Source: an uncultured Pseudomonadota bacterium (GTDB lineage: Bacteria > Myxococcota_A > UBA796 > SXON01). Taken from it: a DNA stretch of 55,231 nt. The translations under genes and the position numbers were made by a program. This document shows, one piece after another, positions 18,066-26,903 of the stretch (its first letter is position 1; the number at the start of each line of letters is the position of its first letter). The notes under the pieces are model-generated. The model saw only the letters and a program-made list of their open reading frames with translations. It had not been told where the DNA came from and made no database searches. The stretch covers positions 1-55,231 of the forward strand of contig CAIQVJ010000052.1 of the NCBI GenBank assembly GCA_903875225.1, given 5' to 3'.

Positions 18066-19495
18066 CACTCCACCACCATCTCGCCCATCATCCCGCCTTC
18101 CGCGTGTTCGAGGATGTGGCAGTGGTACATCCAGTCCCCGGGGTTCGACAGGTCGCTGACGAGCGTGACGGTCTTGTAGGGCGGGATGTCGAAGGTGTCC
18201 TTCCAGCCCTGCGGGACCGTGGGGGCGACCCCGTCGATCGCGACGACCTGGAAGGTGTTCCCGTGGATGTGCCACGGGTGGTGCATCTCCGACTTGTTCT
18301 CGACCTCGAAGGTCGTGTCGACGTTCGCGGCCACCTCGACCAGGGGAACGCCCGGCCACGCAGCGCCGTCCACGGTCACGGTGCCCCCCATCATGTCCTC
18401 GTCGAGCACCCAGTGATGACCGAGCGTTTCGGTTGGGCCCGACCACGGGAGTGGCGCCACGGCGGGCTGCACCCAGGGGGTGCCCTCCACGCTGCCGTCG
18501 CCGAACACGAACGTGAGCACGGGGTTGTCACCGTCTCCGAGGGGGTCGGTCTCGATCATGTCGGCGTCTGCGGCATGGAGCTGAAAGCGCTTGTTCATCA
18601 GGCGGACCTCGTCGCCCGGTGCACCGGTGGCGGTGAATGTCACCATGTAGCGCTCGCCCGGGGTGATCTCGAGATCGTCCACGGGGTAGGGCTCCGGGAG
18701 CCAGCCATCGTCGGTGCCCACGACCTGCATCTGTTGCCCTTCCACGTACACGTCCCAGAAGCGCGCGTTGGACGGGTTGACGAGCCGGAGCAGCACGGTC
18801 TGCCCGGCGGTGAGCCCGATCCGACGGTTCTCCTTCCCGTTCGCCAGGAGGACGTTCCCGAGGCGGCCCATGAGCTGCATCATGTCCGTGTCGGGTGGGG
18901 CGACCTGCAGCGTGTCCTCGTCGAGCAGGATGTCGTCCAGCGCGAGCGGAAGGTCGCAATCCGCGGTCACCTCGTCCGGTGCGTGCACGATCATGCGACC
19001 GTAGAGTCCGCGCTCGATGAGCTTCGCGCCGTCGAGGTGCGGGTGGTACCAGTAGAACCCCGCGTCGGGCACCGTGAACGTGTAGTCGAAGCTCGCGCCC
19101 GGGTCGACGGGGTACATCATCTGCATCCCGCCGTCCATGTCCGAATCGAGCCGGATCCCGTGCCAGTGGATCGTGAGGGGCTCGTCGAGGTCGTTGTGGA
19201 AGTGGGCCACGATGGTGTCCCCCGCGTTCGCCTCGATGAGCGGGCCGGGCACGCTGCCGTCGTACGCGACCCCTTCGTCCAGCGGCACGCCGGTGCCGGG
19301 ATCCCAGGCGAGCGCCGATGCGGTGAGGTCCACCTCCACCACGTCGCCCGCGGGGTCCAGGTCCGGGGCGGGCGTGTAGCCGCAGCTCTCGACCGTCGGG
19401 GTCCCGGCGTCGTCGGAGTACTCGCCCTTGCCCGGGGTGCTGTCCTCACCGGAGGAGCAGCCTGCGGCGAGGAGTATGGGGAGGAGGAAGCGCAT
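18065..19495 (-). CDS. Multicopper oxidase lipoprotein
   Basis: MRFLLPILLAAGC is a lipoprotein signal, and ATG 19495 is preceded by GGAG. The 476-aa body carries the four copper-binding His motifs of multicopper oxidases: IHWHG and YWYHPH in the first cupredoxin domain, HHPWHIHG and HCHILEHAEGGMM in the last. The final HCH with Met five residues later forms the type 1/type 3 sites. It should oxidise a substrate (Cu(I), Mn(II) or phenolics) with reduction of O2 to water, on the periplasmic or outer-surface side. Overlap with the kinase gene suggests the two-component system controls or senses its substrate, for example copper. Confidence 0.9.
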   Translation of the reverse strand: MRFLLPILLAAGCSSGEDSTPGKGEYSDDAGTPTVESCGYTPAPDLDPAGDVVEVDLTASALAWDPGTGVPLDEGVAYDGSVPGPLIEANAGDTIVAHFHNDLDEPLTIHWHGIRLDSDMDGGMQMMYPVDPGASFDYTFTVPDAGFYWYHPHLDGAKLIERGLYGRMIVHAPDEVTADCDLPLALDDILLDEDTLQVAPPDTDMMQLMGRLGNVLLANGKENRRIGLTAGQTVLLRLVNPSNARFWDVYVEGQQMQVVGTDDGWLPEPYPVDDLEITPGERYMVTFTATGAPGDEVRLMNKRFQLHAADADMIETDPLGDGDNPVLTFVFGDGSVEGTPWVQPAVAPLPWSGPTETLGHHWVLDEDMMGGTVTVDGAAWPGVPLVEVAANVDTTFEVENKSEMHHPWHIHGNTFQVVAIDGVAPTVPQGWKDTFDIPPYKTVTLVSDLSNPGDWMYHCHILEHAEGGMMGEMVVE

Positions 19496-19604
19496 CGGAG
19501 CTCCAGGGGCGGACGAGCGGGTTTTCAGGTGCGCCCGGCGAAAGGTCTGAGTGTAGCTTCACGCCGTAGCGTAGGCCGGGGTTCCCCACCCGTGTGACCG
19601 GTTT

Positions 19605-19694
19605 CGACACGGCGTGTCGGATGGCGTCTCGACGCCGGTCCGACGGATGGAGGACGCCGCGCCCGCCGTCCCGGAGGCGCCAGCGTGCTATTCT
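19605..19694. promoter_or_regulatory. Palindrome and extended -10 upstream of fds operon
   Basis: CGACAC-GGC-GTGTCG (19605-19619) is a perfect 6-bp-arm palindrome between the divergent oxidase and formate dehydrogenase operons and may be an operator. TGCTATTCT (19686-19694) matches an extended -10 element (TGN-TATNNT) on the plus strand; transcription would start about 4 nt before the fdsG ATG, giving a nearly leaderless mRNA. Confidence 0.4.
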
Positions 19695-19704
19695 CGACGG
19701 TGCC

Positions 19705-20205
19705 ATGCCGACGCACACCCGTCTCGAAGTGACCCCGCCGCCGAACACCGACGAGGTGGTTCAGCAGGCGATCGAAGCGCACTCCAGGGAGCCGGGCGGG
19801 CTGCTGCCGCTGCTGCATGCCATCCAGGACGGGCTGGGTTGGCTGCCCCCCGGCTGCCTGCCCCGGGTCGCCGCGGCCTTGAACCTCTCCCGTGCGGAGG
19901 TGCACGGCGTCGTGAGCTTCTACCATGACTTTCGCACCGAGCCCCCGGGTCGGCGGGTCGTGCGGATCTGCCGCGCCGAGTCCTGCCAGGCCATGGGCGC
20001 TGAGGCGCTGGTGGACCACGCGTGCGCTCGACTCGGGATGGCGATGCACAGCACCCGCGTCGACGACGCCTTCACGCTGGAGCCGGTGTACTGCCTCGGC
20101 AACTGCGCGCTCTCGCCTTCCGTGACGGTGGACGGCACCCTGTACGGCAAGGTCACCCCGGCGCGCCTCGACGTGCTGCTCGACCAGCCGGCGGAGTCCG
20201 AATGA
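19705..20205 (+). CDS. fdsG: Formate dehydrogenase gamma subunit (NuoE-like)
   Basis: ATG 19705 begins a 166-aa protein with a helical N-terminal part (LLPLLHAIQDGLGWLPPGCL, then VHGVVSFYHDF) and a thioredoxin-like [2Fe-2S] domain whose ligands are in CRAESCQAMGA and VYCLGNCALSP. This is the 24-kDa NuoE-type subunit that passes electrons between clusters in soluble NAD-dependent formate dehydrogenases and complex I. It is the first gene of the fds operon, and its stop overlaps the fdsB ATG. No strong Shine-Dalgarno is seen, in line with a leaderless transcript. Confidence 0.9.
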   Translation: MPTHTRLEVTPPPNTDEVVQQAIEAHSREPGGLLPLLHAIQDGLGWLPPGCLPRVAAALNLSRAEVHGVVSFYHDFRTEPPGRRVVRICRAESCQAMGAEALVDHACARLGMAMHSTRVDDAFTLEPVYCLGNCALSPSVTVDGTLYGKVTPARLDVLLDQPAESE

Positions 20206-21761
20206 GCGCGATCGTCTACGTTCCTGGGGATGCCGCCGCGCGATCCCTCGGCGCCGATGCGGTCGCCCGCACGATCCGCGACGAGGCCGCCCGCCTGGGC
20301 CTCGACCTGCGCGTGGTGCGGAACGGCTCACGCGGGCTGATGTGGCTCGAGCCGCTCGTGGAGGTGAGCACGTCCGGGGGGCGCGTCGCCTACGGCCCCG
20401 TGGCTCCAGGGGACGTTGCGGGCCTGTTCGCTGCCGGGTTCCTCACGGGGGCCGCCCATCCGCTCCGTCAGGGTCACACCGACGCCATCCCGTGGCTGCT
20501 GCGTCAGGACCGCCTCGCGTTCGCCCGGGTGGGCGTCGTGGACCCGCTGTCCCTCGACGACTGGCGGGCACACGGGGGCGGCCGTGGGCTCGACGCTGCG
20601 CTGGCGATGGCGCCGGCCGCGATCGTCGACGCGATCAGCCGCTCCGGCCTGCGTGGCCGCGGGGGCGCCGGCTTCCCGACCGGCATCAAGTGGAAGACGG
20701 TGCTCGATACGCCCGCGCCGCAGAAGTACGTCGTCTGCAACGCGGATGAGGGCGACTCCGGGACGTACTCCGATCGCATGCTGATGGAGGGCGATCCCTT
20801 CACCCTGATCGAGGGGATGATCATCGCCGGCCTCGGCGTCGGTGCGACGAAGGCGTACATCTACCTGCGCAGCGAGTACCCGGATTGCGAGCGGGTGCTG
20901 CTCGCCGCCCTGGATCGGGCCCGCGCGGCCGGCCTCCTCGGCGCCTCGGTGCTCGGCAGCGGCAGGGCTTTCGACATCGTGCTGCGCCGCGGCGCCGGCG
21001 CGTACGTGTGCGGCGAGGAGACAGCCCTGCTCGAGAGCCTCGAGGGAAAGCGCGGCGAGGTCCGCTTCCGGCCCCCGGTGCCGGCGCAGGTCGGCCTCTT
21101 CGGGATGCCCACGGCGCTGAACAACGTGGTGACGCTGGGCTCGGTGCCGGCCATCCTCGCCGATGGGCCGGACGCCTACGCCGCTCGTGGCGTCGGCCGG
21201 TCGCGCGGCACGCTCGCGTTCCAGCTCGGTGGGAACATCCGGCACGGCGGCCTCGTGGAGGTGCCCTTCGGCGTCTCCCTCGCCACGCTCGTGAACGACT
21301 ACGGCGGGGGTACGGCGAGCGGGCGCCCGATTCGGGCGGTGCAGGTGGGCGGGCCGCTCGGTGCCTTCCTGCCGGCTTCTGCGCTCGACATCCCGCTGGA
21401 CTACGAGACCTTCGCAGCGCGCGGTGCCATCGTGGGGCACGGCGGCATCGTGGTCTTCGACGACACGGTCGACATGGCGAAGATGGCCCGGTACGCGATG
21501 GAATTCTGTGCGATCGAGTCGTGCGGCAAGTGCACGCCCTGCCGGATCGGCTCCACCCGCGGGGTGGAGGTGATCGACCGGATCCGGAACGGGGAGCGCC
21601 GGCCGCAGAACGTGGCGCTGCTGCGGGACCTCTGCGACACCATGACCGGAGCCTCCCTGTGCGCGCTCGGGGGCATGACGGCCTGGCCCGTCTTGAGCGC
21701 GCTCGAGCACTTCCCCGAGGACTTCGGCCTGCGCCCCGCTGCAGCGGGCGGAGGGAGCTGA
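20202..21761 (+). CDS. fdsB: NAD-dependent formate dehydrogenase beta subunit (NuoF-like)
   Basis: The 519-aa product has a short N-terminal thioredoxin-like extension and then the NuoF core: the GRGGAGFPTGIKWK and GAGAYVCGEETALLESLEG glycine-rich motifs that bind FMN and NADH, CNADEGDSGTYSDR, and a C-terminal [4Fe-4S] site with ESCGKCTPCRIG and a later Cys in SLCALGG. It is the diaphorase that reduces NAD+ with electrons from formate. Start ATG 20202 gives an ATGA overlap with fdsG. Confidence 0.93.
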   Translation: MSAIVYVPGDAAARSLGADAVARTIRDEAARLGLDLRVVRNGSRGLMWLEPLVEVSTSGGRVAYGPVAPGDVAGLFAAGFLTGAAHPLRQGHTDAIPWLLRQDRLAFARVGVVDPLSLDDWRAHGGGRGLDAALAMAPAAIVDAISRSGLRGRGGAGFPTGIKWKTVLDTPAPQKYVVCNADEGDSGTYSDRMLMEGDPFTLIEGMIIAGLGVGATKAYIYLRSEYPDCERVLLAALDRARAAGLLGASVLGSGRAFDIVLRRGAGAYVCGEETALLESLEGKRGEVRFRPPVPAQVGLFGMPTALNNVVTLGSVPAILADGPDAYAARGVGRSRGTLAFQLGGNIRHGGLVEVPFGVSLATLVNDYGGGTASGRPIRAVQVGGPLGAFLPASALDIPLDYETFAARGAIVGHGGIVVFDDTVDMAKMARYAMEFCAIESCGKCTPCRIGSTRGVEVIDRIRNGERRPQNVALLRDLCDTMTGASLCALGGMTAWPVLSALEHFPEDFGLRPAAAGGGS

Positions 21762-21762
21762 C

Positions 21763-24576
21763 ATGTACTCCGTGAAAGAACAGGACGCGGGCACGCCCGA
21801 AGGCACCGGGACCGCGCTGGTCACCCTCGACGTGGACGGCAGGATGGTCATCGTGCCCGAGGGCACGTCGGTGATGCATGCGGCGAGCAAGGCCGGCGTG
21901 CAGGTGCCGAAGCTGTGCGCCACCGAGACGCTGGGAGCGTTCGGCAGCTGCAGGCTCTGCATCGTGGAGATCGAGGGTCGGCGGGGCTTTCCATCCTCGT
22001 GCACGACGCTCGTGCAGGAGGGCATGAAGGTCCACACGCAGACGCCGAAGCTCGCAGAGCTGCGGCGCGGCGTCATGGAGCTCTACATCTCCGATCACCC
22101 GCTCGATTGCCTGACCTGTCCGTCGAACGGCAACTGCGAGCTGCAGGAGATGGCGGGGGTGGTGGGCCTGCGGGACGTGCGGTACGGCCTGAAGGGCTCG
22201 AACCACCTCGAGGCAGCAAAGGACGAGTCCAACCCGTATTTCACGTTCGATCCCTCCAAGTGCATCGTCTGCTCGCGTTGCGTGCGCGCCTGCGAGGAGA
22301 TCCAGGGCACGTTCGCCCTGACCGTCGAGGGGCGAGGGTTCGACTCGAGGATCTCGGCTGGCGGCACGGACTTCATGTCGTCGGAGTGCGTGTCGTGCGG
22401 GGCGTGCGTGCAGGCGTGCCCCACGGCCACGCTGATGGAGAAGACAATCATCGAGAATGGGCAGCCGGACCACGTGGTGAAGACCACGTGCGCGTACTGT
22501 GGGGTCGGCTGCTCGTTCCGGGCAGAGGTCAAGGGCAACGAGGTGGTCCGGATGGTGCCGGACAAGACCGGTCTGGCGAACGAGGGTCACTCGTGCGTGA
22601 AGGGCCGGTTCGCGTGGGGGTACGCGACGCACAAGGACCGGGTGACCACTCCCATGATCCGCAAGTCCCCCGACGACGCCTGGCAGATCGTCGGCTGGGC
22701 CGAAGCGCTCCGCTACGCGGCCTCCGAGATCCAGCGGATCCAGGAAAAGCACGGGCGGGCCGCGGTGGGTGGCATCACGTCGTCCCGGTGCACCAACGAG
22801 GAGACCTGGCTCGTGCAGAAGCTGATCCGCGCGGGTTTCGGGAACAACAACGTGGACACCTGCGCGCGGGTGTGCCACTCCCCCACCGGCTACGGCCTCA
22901 AGGCCACGCTCGGGGAGTCCGCGGGCACGCAGGACTTCGAGTCTGTCGATCACAGCGACGTGATCGTCGTCATCGGCGCCAATCCCACGCAGGGTCACCC
23001 CGTGTTCGGCAGCCGGCTCAAGCGGCGGGTGCGCGAGGGTGCGAAGCTGATCGTGATCGACCCGCGTGCCATCGACATCGTCCGGCAGCCCCACGTGGAG
23101 GCCAGCTACCACCTGCAGCTCCGCCCCGGGACCAACGTGGCGGTCGCCAACGCGCTCGCCCACGTGATCGTCACCGAGGGCCTCGCCGACGACGCATTCG
23201 CCCGCGCGCGCTGTGACGTCGCCGAGTACGACACGTGGCGGGCGTTCGTCTCGGAGCCGCGGAACTCGCCCGAGGCGACAGAGGCGATCACCGGGGTGCC
23301 TGCGGCCAGCGTCCGCGGCGCTGCCCGGGTCTACGCGGGTGCCCGGAACGGGGCCATCTACTACGGTCTCGGGGTCACGGAGCACAGCCAGGGCAGCACC
23401 ATGGTCATCGCCATCGCGAACCTGGCGATGTGCACGGGGAACATCGGCAGGACGGGCGTGGGGGTGAACCCGCTGCGCGGGCAGAACAACGTGCAGGGCG
23501 CCTGCGACATGGGGTCGTTCCCGCACGAGCTCCCCGGCTACCGCCACGTGTCCGACGTGGGGGTCCGCGCGTCGTTCGAGAGCGTGTGGCACACGATCCT
23601 CGACCCGGAGCCGGGCCTCCGCCTGCCCAACATGCTGGACGCTGCGCTGGAGGGCTCCTTCCGGGCGATCTACATCCAGGGGGAGGACATCGCGCAGTCC
23701 GACCCCGACCTCCACCACGTCGAGGCGGCGCTCCGGGCGATGGAGTGCGTGATCGTCCAGGACATCTTCCTGAACGAGACGTCGAAGTTCGCCCACGTCT
23801 TCCTGCCCGGCGCCACCTTCCTCGAGAAGGATGGCACGTTCACCAACGCCGAGCGCCGGATCGGGCGCGTCCGCAAGGTGATGCCCTCACTCTCGGGCAT
23901 GGCGGACTGGGAGATCACCTGTGCCCTGGCCCGGGAGCTGGGCTATCCGATGCACTACGACCATCCCTCGCAGATCATGGACGAGATCGCCTCGTTGATG
24001 CCCACGTTCACCGGGGTCTCCTACGCAAAGCTGGACGAGATGGGCAGCATCCAGTGGCCGTGCAACGACGAGACCCCGGAGGGCACGCCGATCATGCACG
24101 TCGAGGCGTTCGTACGGGGAAAAGGCAGGTTCATGATAACGGAGTTCGTCGCCACCGAGGAGAGGGTCACGCCGATGTACCCGCTCCTGCTCACGACCGG
24201 GCGGATCCTCTCGCAGTACAACGTCGGCGCACAGACCCGGCGCACCGAGAACGTCCGCTGGCACCCCGAGGACGTGCTGGAGATCCACCCCCACGACGCC
24301 GAGGAGCGTGGGATCAACCAGGGCGACCAGGTGGCGTTGAAGAGCCGGGTGGGGGAGACCCGCCTGCGGGCCGAGCTCACCGAGCGCGTGCAGCCCGGCG
24401 TCGTCTACACCACCTTCCACCACCCGGTCACCCGCGCCAACGTGGTCACCACCGACCTCTCCGACTGGGCGACGAATTGCCCCGAGTACAAGGTCACCGC
24501 GGTGCAGGTGCGGCGGGCGCCCAACCAGGACGCTGCGCTCGCCCCAGCCGGCGCACCCGAAATCGGAGGGAAGTAG
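21763..24576 (+). CDS. fdsA: Molybdenum/tungsten formate dehydrogenase catalytic subunit
   Basis: The 937-aa protein has the full set of FdsA modules. These are an N-terminal [2Fe-2S] domain (FGSCRLCIVEIEG), a His-Cys cluster site (DHPLDCLTCPSNGNCELQ), a two-[4Fe-4S] ferredoxin (CIVCSRCVRACEE and CVSCGACVQACP), and the molybdopterin domain with its own [4Fe-4S] site (CAYCGVGCSF, later HSCVKGRFAWG). The active site is ARVCHSPTGYG: Cys371 (codon TGC, not selenocysteine) with His372. The C-terminal cofactor-binding domain follows. It oxidises formate to CO2 and may run in reverse. One base separates it from fdsB. Confidence 0.95.
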   Translation: MYSVKEQDAGTPEGTGTALVTLDVDGRMVIVPEGTSVMHAASKAGVQVPKLCATETLGAFGSCRLCIVEIEGRRGFPSSCTTLVQEGMKVHTQTPKLAELRRGVMELYISDHPLDCLTCPSNGNCELQEMAGVVGLRDVRYGLKGSNHLEAAKDESNPYFTFDPSKCIVCSRCVRACEEIQGTFALTVEGRGFDSRISAGGTDFMSSECVSCGACVQACPTATLMEKTIIENGQPDHVVKTTCAYCGVGCSFRAEVKGNEVVRMVPDKTGLANEGHSCVKGRFAWGYATHKDRVTTPMIRKSPDDAWQIVGWAEALRYAASEIQRIQEKHGRAAVGGITSSRCTNEETWLVQKLIRAGFGNNNVDTCARVCHSPTGYGLKATLGESAGTQDFESVDHSDVIVVIGANPTQGHPVFGSRLKRRVREGAKLIVIDPRAIDIVRQPHVEASYHLQLRPGTNVAVANALAHVIVTEGLADDAFARARCDVAEYDTWRAFVSEPRNSPEATEAITGVPAASVRGAARVYAGARNGAIYYGLGVTEHSQGSTMVIAIANLAMCTGNIGRTGVGVNPLRGQNNVQGACDMGSFPHELPGYRHVSDVGVRASFESVWHTILDPEPGLRLPNMLDAALEGSFRAIYIQGEDIAQSDPDLHHVEAALRAMECVIVQDIFLNETSKFAHVFLPGATFLEKDGTFTNAERRIGRVRKVMPSLSGMADWEITCALARELGYPMHYDHPSQIMDEIASLMPTFTGVSYAKLDEMGSIQWPCNDETPEGTPIMHVEAFVRGKGRFMITEFVATEERVTPMYPLLLTTGRILSQYNVGAQTRRTENVRWHPEDVLEIHPHDAEERGINQGDQVALKSRVGETRLRAELTERVQPGVVYTTFHHPVTRANVVTTDLSDWATNCPEYKVTAVQVRRAPNQDAALAPAGAPEIGGK

Positions 24577-24578
24577 AG

Positions 24579-24836
24579 ATGGCCGCCACCAAGCTGGCCC
24601 GCATGGCCAACCAGATCGGGTCGTTCTTCGCCTCCGAGCCCGACCACGCGCTCGCGATGGAGGGCGTGGCGAGCCACCTCCGGCGCACATGGGAGCCCCG
24701 GATGCGGCTGCAGCTCATCGCCTGGATGGACGAGACGGGGGGTGCCGAGCTCTCGCCGCTGGTCCGGGAGGCGGTGCTGGCGAACCGGGAGCGGCTGACG
24801 ACGCCGACGCCGCGGAACCCGGGGCCCACCGCGTAG
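24579..24836 (+). CDS. fdsD: Formate dehydrogenase delta subunit
   Basis: The 85-aa product matches the small FdsD subunit of soluble NAD-dependent formate dehydrogenases: LARMANQIGSFFASEP, then HLRRTWEPRMRLQLIAWMD, then LSPLVREAVLAN. ATG 24579 lies two bases after the fdsA stop. A GGAGGG run just upstream inside fdsA may serve as ribosome-binding site. FdsD stabilises or helps mature the complex. The sulfurtransferase gene fdsC (fdhD type), often next to it, is not in this operon. Confidence 0.88.
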   Translation: MAATKLARMANQIGSFFASEPDHALAMEGVASHLRRTWEPRMRLQLIAWMDETGGAELSPLVREAVLANRERLTTPTPRNPGPTA

Positions 24837-24842
24837 CGTTCC

Positions 24843-24863
24843 GGCCCGGAAAGCCCTCGGGCC
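24843..24863. terminator. Hairpin between fds operon and convergent gene
   Basis: GGCCCG and CGGGCC (6-bp arms, 9-nt loop) lie in the 30-bp convergent gap after fdsD. It is a plausible bidirectional terminator without a T-tract. Confidence 0.45.
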
Positions 24864-24866
24864 CCC

Positions 24867-25238
24867 TCAATCCGCCGCGAAGTCGAAGCGCACCGTGAGC
24901 GTGCCATCTGCGACGTTGACGTTCACCCGGGCATGATCGTTGGTGAGCGAGTCGCCGATCGGGAGCTCGATCGACGTGAGCAGCTCCACCCAGAGCTGGC
25001 CCAGGCGCTCCTGCAGGCCCTGGAGGGTCGCAGGGGGGATGGGAGCGGTCACGTGGGCGGTCACGGTGCCGACGAACCGCATGTAGTTGTCGAGCCGGGG
25101 GACGCGGAACACGCTCTCGTCCGCAAACTCGATGCGGAGCGTGGGAAAGTCCACGGCGATGCCGACGTCGAGCAGGCTCTCGACCACGGCGCCGAGCAGC
25201 AGCCTGCGGAACTGACGCCAGAGCGGGGTTTCGGTCAT
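24867..25238 (-). CDS. Small protein of unknown function (123 aa)
   Basis: ATG 25238 directly abuts the TAG of the upstream lipoprotein gene, so it is very likely co-transcribed and coupled. There is no signal peptide. The sequence mixes a helical start (PLWRQFRRLLLGAVVESLLD) with a beta-rich middle (TLRIEFADESVFRVPRL) and ends in strands VNVNVADGTLTVRFDF. The family is not recognised. Possibly a cytosolic partner of a neighbouring gene. Confidence 0.65.
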   Translation of the reverse strand: MTETPLWRQFRRLLLGAVVESLLDVGIAVDFPTLRIEFADESVFRVPRLDNYMRFVGTVTAHVTAPIPPATLQGLQERLGQLWVELLTSIELPIGDSLTNDHARVNVNVADGTLTVRFDFAAD

Positions 25239-26870
25239 CTACCGGTTCGACGTCGCGACCTTGAGCGCGCCGTGCGTGACGTCGTAGTAGCTCACGTACA
25301 CGGTGTCGTCGGGCGCGATCGTGATCGAGGGGGCCACGCCTACGTCTCCGGCGTGGTCTACCGTCCACGCTGTCCAGACGCCCGCGATCTCGGCGGCCAC
25401 CTTCAGGTCGCCGTTGGTCTCGTCGTAGTAGGCGATCCAGGGCTGATCCGCGCTGTCGAACGCGAGCTGGGCGTAGCTGCCCACGGCGCCGGTGCTGTCG
25501 ATCGTCGTGGGCGACCATGTCTGGCGCGAGGCGTCCCGACAGGCGTACACGAGGTCTGCCCGGGCGGAGTCCTGGTAGGCGACGCAGGCCGTGTCGTCGC
25601 TCTGCAGGGCGAGCGAGGTGTACCAGCCGTCGGCGGCGATGGTCTCGTTCACCGTGCTCTCGTTGAAGTCCGAGTACTGGGCCTCGGACCCGAGCGCGTT
25701 GTCGTCGAACCAGGCCACGTGGTCATAGTCCTCGCTGTCGATCGCCAGCGTGGTGTAGTACCCGGTGCCGTACGTCCAGTACCAGTACACGTCGATGTCC
25801 GTGTAGATCGCCACGCCGAAGCTCGTGTAGTCCGCGAGCACCGGGACCAGGTAGGTGGCGTCGAAGTAGGCGAACGAGGGGAGGTTGTCGCTGTCCACGT
25901 CGATGCTCACGTACTGGCCGGAGCTCGCCGAGCCGCTCGTGGCATAGCCGTCGACGTAGTAGCCGGTGTCCCAGGTGCCCCCGGCGTCCATCCAGCCGAA
26001 CCAGAGGTCGGTGAACCGGCCGACGGTCCACGTGTACGCGATCTGGAGCTCGTCCGCGCTGTCCACGACGAGGTCGACCGATTCCCCGACGCTGCTGTCC
26101 GACACGATCTCGGTGGGCGCCGACCAGGTGCTCCCCTTGAGGTTCGTGTACCAGAGCGTGCCGAAGTCCCCGTTCCGGAACACGAGGTGCACGCCACCGG
26201 AGGAGTCGGCGCCGATCGCGGAGGGGTTGCCCACGTCGTCCGCGTCGTCGATCGCCGTGGTCTCGAAGCGCTCGTCCGTGGTGCCGTCGCAGTCGTTGTC
26301 CACCCCGTCGGTGATGTCTTCCGGGGCTCCGGGGTACACGGCCGGATCGTCGTCGTTGCAGTCTGCAGCGTGGTCGAAGCTGTCGCCGTCCAGATCGTCG
26401 TCCGGGGTGCGGGTGTCGCAGTCGTCGTCGACGCCGTTGTACGGGTGCTCGTCGGCCTCCGGGCTCACGGCCGGGTTCGCGTCGTCGCAGTCGGTGAGGT
26501 GGTCGTAGCCGTCGCCGTCGAGGTCGTCGTCGGGGGTCGAGGGATCGCAGTCGTCGTCCGTGCCGTTGTACGCGGTCTCGTCCGCGGAGGGGGAGACGCT
26601 GGCATCCGTGTCGTCGCAGTCGCCCTCGTTCTCGGTGATGCCATCGCCGTCGTCGTCCACGTCGTCCGGGCTGGGATCGGTGTCGGTGTCGGCGTCCGTG
26701 TCCGAGTCGGCGTCGGTGTCGGTATCCGTGTCGGCATCGGCGTCCGAGTCGGCATCCGAGTCGGCGTCGGTGTCGGCATCGCCGTCCTGGTTGCCGCTCG
26801 GATCCTTGTTCTTCCCCCAGAAGTTGCCAGAGCAGCCGACGAGGAGGAGGGCCAGGAGAGAATAGCGCAT
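25239..26870 (-). CDS. Stalked lipoprotein with MopE repeats and beta-propeller-like domain
   Basis: The start at ATG 26870 gives the signal MRYSLLALLLVGC. A stalk of Asp-Thr/Ala/Ser dipeptides follows (about residues 28-65). Next come MopE-type metal-binding units (GDCDDTDASVSP, TDCDDANPAVSP, ADCNDDDPAVYPG), each ending in a DDDCD-like stretch. The C-terminal ~330 residues repeat a Trp/Tyr-rich blade motif with Ala-Tyr-Tyr-Asp (SFAYFDAT, PWIAYYDETNGDLKVA, VYVSYYDVTHGALKVA), as in beta-propellers. It is probably a surface binding protein. It is the fifth gene, 33 bp behind the ACP gene of the acs-dehydrogenase operon. Confidence 0.85.
   Translation of the reverse strand: MRYSLLALLLVGCSGNFWGKNKDPSGNQDGDADTDADSDADSDADADTDTDTDADSDTDADTDTDPSPDDVDDDGDGITENEGDCDDTDASVSPSADETAYNGTDDDCDPSTPDDDLDGDGYDHLTDCDDANPAVSPEADEHPYNGVDDDCDTRTPDDDLDGDSFDHAADCNDDDPAVYPGAPEDITDGVDNDCDGTTDERFETTAIDDADDVGNPSAIGADSSGGVHLVFRNGDFGTLWYTNLKGSTWSAPTEIVSDSSVGESVDLVVDSADELQIAYTWTVGRFTDLWFGWMDAGGTWDTGYYVDGYATSGSASSGQYVSIDVDSDNLPSFAYFDATYLVPVLADYTSFGVAIYTDIDVYWYWTYGTGYYTTLAIDSEDYDHVAWFDDNALGSEAQYSDFNESTVNETIAADGWYTSLALQSDDTACVAYQDSARADLVYACRDASRQTWSPTTIDSTGAVGSYAQLAFDSADQPWIAYYDETNGDLKVAAEIAGVWTAWTVDHAGDVGVAPSITIAPDDTVYVSYYDVTHGALKVATSNR
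26676..26787 (-). repeat. Hexanucleotide repeat encoding an Asp-Thr/Ala/Ser stalk
   Basis: On the coding (minus) strand units of GACNCN and GATNCN hexamers encode alternating Asp with Thr, Ala or Ser. Here Ser units (GACTCG) are interleaved, unlike the plus-strand stalk genes at 4150 and 6220. Confidence 0.85.
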
Positions 26871-26903
26871 GAGGACTCCGCAGGTGCGGGGCACTACCCG
26901 ACC

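Noticed and set aside
19520..19600. ECF-like GGAAC-N17-CGT upstream of the multicopper oxidase
   Set aside because: Spacing and -10 differ from the GAAAC-N16-CGTAGG pair, and such short motifs are common in this GC-rich DNA.
22864..22878. Possible selenocysteine in the formate dehydrogenase
   Set aside because: The active-site codon is TGC (Cys), and no in-frame TGA is present.
20821..23796. A 991-codon open frame on the minus strand opposite fdsB and fdsA
   Set aside because: The plus strand encodes clear formate dehydrogenase motifs. The antisense translation is His/Arg/Val-rich without motifs.
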